DNA of 64,000 bases, taken from Ophiura sarsii. Its lineage: Eukaryota; Echinodermata; Ophiuroidea; Amphilepidida; Ophiuridae. This document shows, in pieces, positions 59,717-64,000 of this stretch. Position 1 is the first letter of the stretch, and every line of letters starts with the position of its first letter. Both the position numbers and the translations under genes were made by a program. Location: assembly GCA_035610835.1 (NCBI GenBank), contig CM069458.1:31149449-31213448 (forward strand), written 5' to 3'. The notes below the pieces were generated by a model that was not told the origin of the DNA, made no database searches, and saw only the letters and a program-made list of their open reading frames with translations.

Positions 59717-62700
59717 CTGTGTACAAAAATTAAAAAGGGAATACATTTTATTTTAAATTCAGACTTTATTCCACCAAAGTACAGGCAAAAAAAGGCAATA
59801 TTCTGTCAAAAAGTGTCATAAAAACACCATTGCACATAAATGGTTCAGACTTTTTTCTTATGCAGAGCTCCACTGTTAACTTTAATTTAAAAAAAATGCA
59901 TGATGTGCATACAAATAGGAAAATTGTCATATTTGTTCATCTTTTTTTCTTCTTTTCACAGCCCTTCTGATGTTGCTGACAGTGCATGATTTAACAGCAA
60001 ACTGGTATAGCATCCCCACACACCACTGATCATACCCCCTGCACTCCATCTGATATGTAATGTGTATTTGTTTCCTTTTGGTTTTTACCTTGAAAACAAC
60101 CTATATATCGAGGGCTCAGAAACCCAAGGCCTTATCTCCATTTTGACCATTTTGAGAAAAAGACTATTGACGATTTTTAAACACATTGGGGAGATGGAGA
60201 TGAGGCCTTGTGATACTGGCTATAACTTTGAAAGGGGTTGTGTTATGGAGAGAAGGCTGTGTGTTACTGGAAAGAGAATTTCTTTCTGAAAATATTGATT
60301 CCAAAATCTCATTTTTGAAAAAAGAAAGAAAATGAGGCCTTGTGTTTTTGAGCCCTCGATATATCATAGAAGATGAAATTCAAATGTTCATGTTCCCATT
60401 GCAGGGTAAGGTCTCAGGTCCAGTGGTATAGGGCTCATATCCATCATAACTTTTATTTAATCAACATTAGGTATTGGCTTAGACAATAATTATGATGTTC
60501 CAAGACCAGTTTCCCCCCTTTAAAAACCATGCGACATGGTATTTTTATCCATAGGGTAGTTTGCACTGCCTGAATGGTTCCCGCACGAGTTGTTTCCCGC
60601 TGGCTCACTGCCATGCATAGGTCTTTTTCCTTATTCTCTTGAAACAACCGTCACATATCCTCTTGGTGACAGTTGAACACACGCAGGTGCAATTTCGGTC
60701 AACTGATCTTGCATTCTTGAAAATGCACAGAAATCTGGTAACCCATCACCGCCGTGAGTTCGAGCGTACGTATTGCGCACCACAGGGCGAGGTTGACCTC
60801 AACCTCGTGTGACGTGTGTTCATTGACCTAAAACAATGATACAAGTAGGGTTGCTAAAACTTACAAGCTTCTATACTGTCTGACTGATGACCTGCTGGTG
60901 TTTGTCAATTCTTTCTCAAACGATGACTTGTTGTTGCCTTGCTTCTTCTTCTTTTTACCTGGTGGAATAAAATGATAACAATAATATAATTTTGGATTTA
61001 TATATCATTTTTTGAGTAGCTGTAGTACATCCGCCACTACAAGGTTTGCTGGCCACTGTTTCAGAAGTGAGGAGCCAAGTATCCAAAACTGGTGCACTGG
61101 ATTTTCCCAAGCATGGCAACAGGAAACTTGGAAGACCTGCCCTGACATTTATCGTCATTCTCAAGCAAGACACTGGATTGGACACCTAAAACATCAAGAC
61201 AGCAATGAAAGACCGAAAAGAGTGGACGGCCATCTTAGATCGGGGACAACATGTGAGATAGGGTTCGTTCATACTCCTGTCGTTCCTCATCGCCTGACGT
61301 CGACGGATATGGACGCACGAGTTGAAGCAATGTCAACTTTCAGCCGTTGACGTTGGCTGATGTGCAACAACGCGAGTATGAACAGACCTTTATGCAAGTA
61401 AGCAAGGTTCTATAATTTCAATGGAGACTTTTAGAGAATGACGTATACACAACATGTGACTTGCAATTGATGGTATTCTATAGCTGTTTGTTTATTAAAG
61501 TTAGCGTCATAATGCTATGGACATAATTCCCTCAATGCGTTTGTATGTGCATGCATACGATAGTTATTTTTTGCTGTATGGAACTAGGACTCGGTATTTT
61601 GAACATAGTGACTAGTATTTCAAAATGCAGAGGCAATCAAGACTCAGTGTCGGTACAGTATGGTTACATTGTAAGATGCCCTGCATAACCCCTTTGGGCA
61701 AGAATCCCTCCTTGCTCTTGCCCCCCCCCCCCCCCCCCCCACCTCTTCAACTTACTTGATTTGTCTTTGTCTGGTTTCCCAAACTTCTCCGGTACTGTTT
61801 TCCTGGCTCGTTTTGCTTCTCTGTGAGCATATAATATTGTTTTTTCCAGCTCAAACTTGACTCTAGCCTCCGCCTAGAAGAATAATGGTAAAAACATCAA
61901 AACATGGTATGATAGATTTATGAATAGATTGTGCAGTCCTGCAGTACATTTTAATGGATTTTTCCCTCTCTTTGGATCAGACTGTTAAATATTATCATAC
62001 AATAACATTAATGATTGTGATTTTGAAATGACCATGAATACTTTCTTATTTTAAAATAATAATGAAAACAAAAAACAAACAAAAAACTGCCCAATGGACC
62101 GACCATACTTGGAATAGTTTGAACAAAGAAATTCAACAAAAACTAATTATGGGTCAGTGCAGCTTCACTGTACAGAGAATGGTAGAGAAATGGAGTATAG
62201 AACAAGGATATTTACAGAGAATGGATGCGAAGTGAAGTATAGAACAAGCCTTCTTACAGAGAATGGATGCGAAATGGAGTATAGAACAAGGCTTCTTACA
62301 GAGAGAATGGAAGAGAACTGGAGTATAGAACAAGGCTCCTTACAGAGAATTGAAGAGAAATGGAGTATAGAACAAGGCTTCTTACAGAGAATGGAAGAGA
62401 AATGGAGTATAGAACAAGGCTCCTTACTGAGAATGGAAGAGAAATGGAGTATAGAACAAGGCTTGTTACAGAGAATGGAAGAGAAATGGAGTACAAAACA
62501 AGGCTTCTTACAGAGAATGGAAGAGAAATGGAGTATAAAACAAGGCTTGTTACAGAGAATGGAAGAGAAATGGAGTACAAAACAAGGCTTGTTACAGAGA
62601 ATGGAAGAGAAATGGAGTACAGAACAAGGCTTCTTACAGAGAATGGAAAAGAAATGTATAAGACAAGGCTACTTGCCACCTAAAACATTCGTTTATAATC

Positions 62701-62799
62701 CAATACTTACAGTTTGTTTGACCTTTCTCTTCTTGGCTTTCCTATCGTCAACCTTTGCTTTTCCTTTCGCATCTCTCGATGTGTCAAGACGTTGGGACT
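59626..62799 (-). CDS. DDX27: DDX27/DRS1-like DEAD-box RNA helicase, C-terminal four exons (partial)
   Basis: Exons 62711-62799, 61756-61873, 60865-60958 and 59626-59716 join in frame to about 128 residues ending at TGA (59626-59628). The product is a very basic tail without helicase motifs; those would lie beyond the right edge. The match to DDX27 rests on the tail signature: TAEARVKFELEK, REAKRARK, a Lys run, then SFEKELTNTS and QYR, in the same order as the vertebrate DDX27 C-terminus. DDX27 is a nucleolar helicase acting in 60S ribosomal subunit and rRNA processing. The final KQKQQKGKRR differs from vertebrates but keeps the basic character. The introns hold a 42-bp minisatellite and a non-LTR retrotransposon fragment. 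Confidence 0.75.
60106..60361. mobile_element. TA-flanked foldback element, 256 bp
   Basis: TATCGAGGGCTCAGAAAC and its complement at the right end are flanked by TA; AAGGCCTxAT follows on both arms. It lies downstream of exon C in the last DDX27 intron. Confidence 0.75.
60865..60958 (-). CDS. DDX27: DDX27-like exon C
   Basis: Acceptor TTCCACCAG, donor GTAAGT, phase 1 in and 2 out. It encodes KKKKKQGNNKSSFEKELTNT, the most diagnostic DDX27 segment. Without splicing the frame would stop one codon later, so the donor decides the C-terminus. Confidence 0.77.
61035..61260 (+). mobile_element. Fragment of the same non-LTR retrotransposon
   Basis: This is a paralogue of about 15760-15970, sharing the RFAGHCFRSEEPS stretch and the following DNA, but with frameshifts. 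It lies in the DDX27 intron between exons B and C. Confidence 0.75.
61262..61389. mobile_element. Small inverted-repeat element, about 128 bp
   Basis: GGTTCGTTCATACTCCTG mirrors CGCGAGTATGAACAGACC. A related stretch with CGTTCATACTC and CAACTCG is at about 46975-47100. Confidence 0.5.
61756..61873 (-). CDS. DDX27: DDX27-like exon B
   Basis: Acceptor TTCTTCTAG, donor GTAAGT, phase 0 in and 1 out. It encodes AEARVKFELEK and REAKRARKTVPEKFGK. Confidence 0.75.
62157..62672. repeat. 42-bp minisatellite in a DDX27 intron
   Basis: About a dozen units contain GGAGTATAGAACAAGGC and TTACAGAGAATGG. Because 42 is a multiple of three, long ORFs appear in several frames on both strands; they are artefacts of the repeat. 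Confidence 0.9.
62711..62799 (-). CDS. DDX27: DDX27-like exon A
   Basis: Acceptor CTCACACAG, donor GTAAGT, phase 1 in and 0 out. It encodes a Lys/Arg-rich segment ending KAKKRKVKQT. The preceding exon was not found in the remaining 1.2 kb of the window. Confidence 0.7.
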
Positions 62800-62829
62800 C
62801 TGTGTGAGAAACCACAAAACCATCATTGT

Positions 62830-63763
62830 AGATAGAGTTCAGAGGTTTGGAAAAGTACTACAATACACGGCGTGTCAAAAAGGTGTCCCATGTAAAACAA
62901 GTTTTTTTCTTGCCAATGAAAAAGGTAAACATTTAACCTGAAATAGTTTTAATTATGTTAAGCAATCTTTAAGTGTCAAAGATTTGTTCTGCCTATTTTT
63001 TTAATCTTTCACTACCAAGTTATGGCAAATCTAATCAGGCATGTTATATATTCACCTTTGGCGACTTTTCATATATACAGAGACTTCTGTTAGTAGAATT
63101 TTCATTAATTGAGTATTGAACAGAATTAATAAAATCAATAATGATATAATATCGACATAATGTTAATATATAGTCATCAAGTTTAATTTGAACAGAAAAA
63201 CTCATTTGTATTTCATTTTGTCAGTATTAACCATAACAAAAAGTTGATTATAAGATGTGCTTTAAACAATACATTGATGAATAAATTATAAATGGAATCT
63301 CAATGGCAGCTCTTATTCTTTTACAGTTTAAAAGTGACCTAAGTTGAATTTGAAAATTCCGTTACTGAAGTGAGATATGATTATAAACTGGGAATTAGGC
63401 AGTCAAATTAAAAGGGATGAAGTTCATTTGATAGGGAACTAATAGTATAGGACTAATCATCGGTGCATTAAAACAAATGCTATGTGTTTTTAGTAATTTA
63501 TGTCCCTCATAATGAGGGACATAATTCCCCAGCGTCCCATGTGACTGGTGCATATCGTGCGTAACTGTGTCCTTTGCGATTGCAGTAAAACCGGAACATG
63601 TGACGTACTTGTAAACAAATAGGTAATTGACCAATCGCAGGCCCTAACCAACAAGACCCCACGCCGTGTTGCGACTGTCATGCAAGCACACGCTCAACCT
63701 TTGTAATGATCGTGAACGCTCTGATCATAACGCTGTGATTGACAAATCTTTGTTTTGATTATA
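62830..63763. other. Stretch upstream of DDX27 exon A
   Basis: It should be intron of the DDX27 homologue. No further exon is recognised. Confidence 0.4.
63498..63524. repeat. Perfect 13-bp palindrome
   Basis: TTATGTCCCTCAT, one base, then its exact complement. It is isolated, so it could be the core of a tiny MITE or chance. Confidence 0.6.
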
Positions 63764-64000
63764 CAGGGTGTCCCAAAAGTCTATGCACGACTTTGAAGCA
63801 TTGTATCTCACAAAATATAAGTCGTATTGGAAATATGAATACATATTTAGAAAGAGGAGATGTGGGAAATAATGTTGATACCAAACATTGGAGTAACATC
63901 TGTTTGTAATGCCACCCTAGAAGTAAAATATGTATTACTGCAATAATGTTATTTTAAACTTAGGAGGAATAAAGTTCCTAAATCCATACCTATTGAGATT
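63764..64000 (+). mobile_element. Mariner-like 5' end running off the window
   Basis: TACAGGGTGTCCCAAAAGTC is a classic mariner terminal repeat next to TA. No transposase frame is seen in the remaining 220 bp. Isolated ends of the same type also occur near 17500, 18305 and 52165. Confidence 0.6.

Noticed and set aside
62157..62807. 216-codon plus-strand ORF
   Set aside because: It is the 42-bp minisatellite read through; other frames on both strands are equally open, and its end overlaps DDX27 exon A antisense.

Overview
This window is eukaryotic, AT-rich and intron-rich, from a marine-invertebrate-like animal. The gene content (a TKL kinase carrying CARD and Death domains, CDIPT, DDX27) and the very heavy load of small inverted-repeat transposons fit an invertebrate deuterostome such as an echinoderm, hemichordate or lancelet. 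The species cannot be fixed from sequence alone. There are no operons, CRISPR arrays or prokaryotic features. Almost all long single-frame ORFs are transposon or low-complexity noise; real coding sequence lies in short exons that I joined by splice sites, reading frame and protein family.

Layout. (1) 2.5-22.5 kb, minus strand: a multi-exon gene encoding an intact TKL-family Ser/Thr kinase, a short acidic linker on three small exons, a CARD and a C-terminal Death domain. All exon joins are phase 1. This is a RIPK-like innate immunity or cell-death adaptor kinase and the most interesting gene here. An extra CARD-like half-exon with decayed copies sits in its last intron (about 4.1-4.8 kb). (2) 26.2-43.9 kb, plus strand: CDIPT (phosphatidylinositol synthase), six coding exons giving a complete 245-residue protein with a perfect CDP-alcohol phosphotransferase motif. 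Its introns hold decayed copies of exon 3, a SINE array and a 28-copy 73-bp satellite. (3) 59.6-62.8 kb, minus strand: the last four coding exons of a DDX27 (DRS1-like nucleolar DEAD-box helicase) homologue, which continues beyond the right edge.

The rest is a dense mosaic of mobile elements. It includes TA-flanked Tc1/mariner-type foldback elements, two hAT-type elements with 8-bp target duplications, a second 8-bp-duplication family whose terminal repeats contain G homopolymers (one source of the many poly-G tracts), TTAA-flanked elements, a Harbinger-like element, tRNA-related SINEs, and non-LTR retrotransposon fragments. Several insertions can be proved inside the window by comparison with an uninterrupted related copy.

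The three genes are not obviously functionally linked. The kinase and CDIPT genes are head to head; CDIPT and DDX27 are tail to tail.
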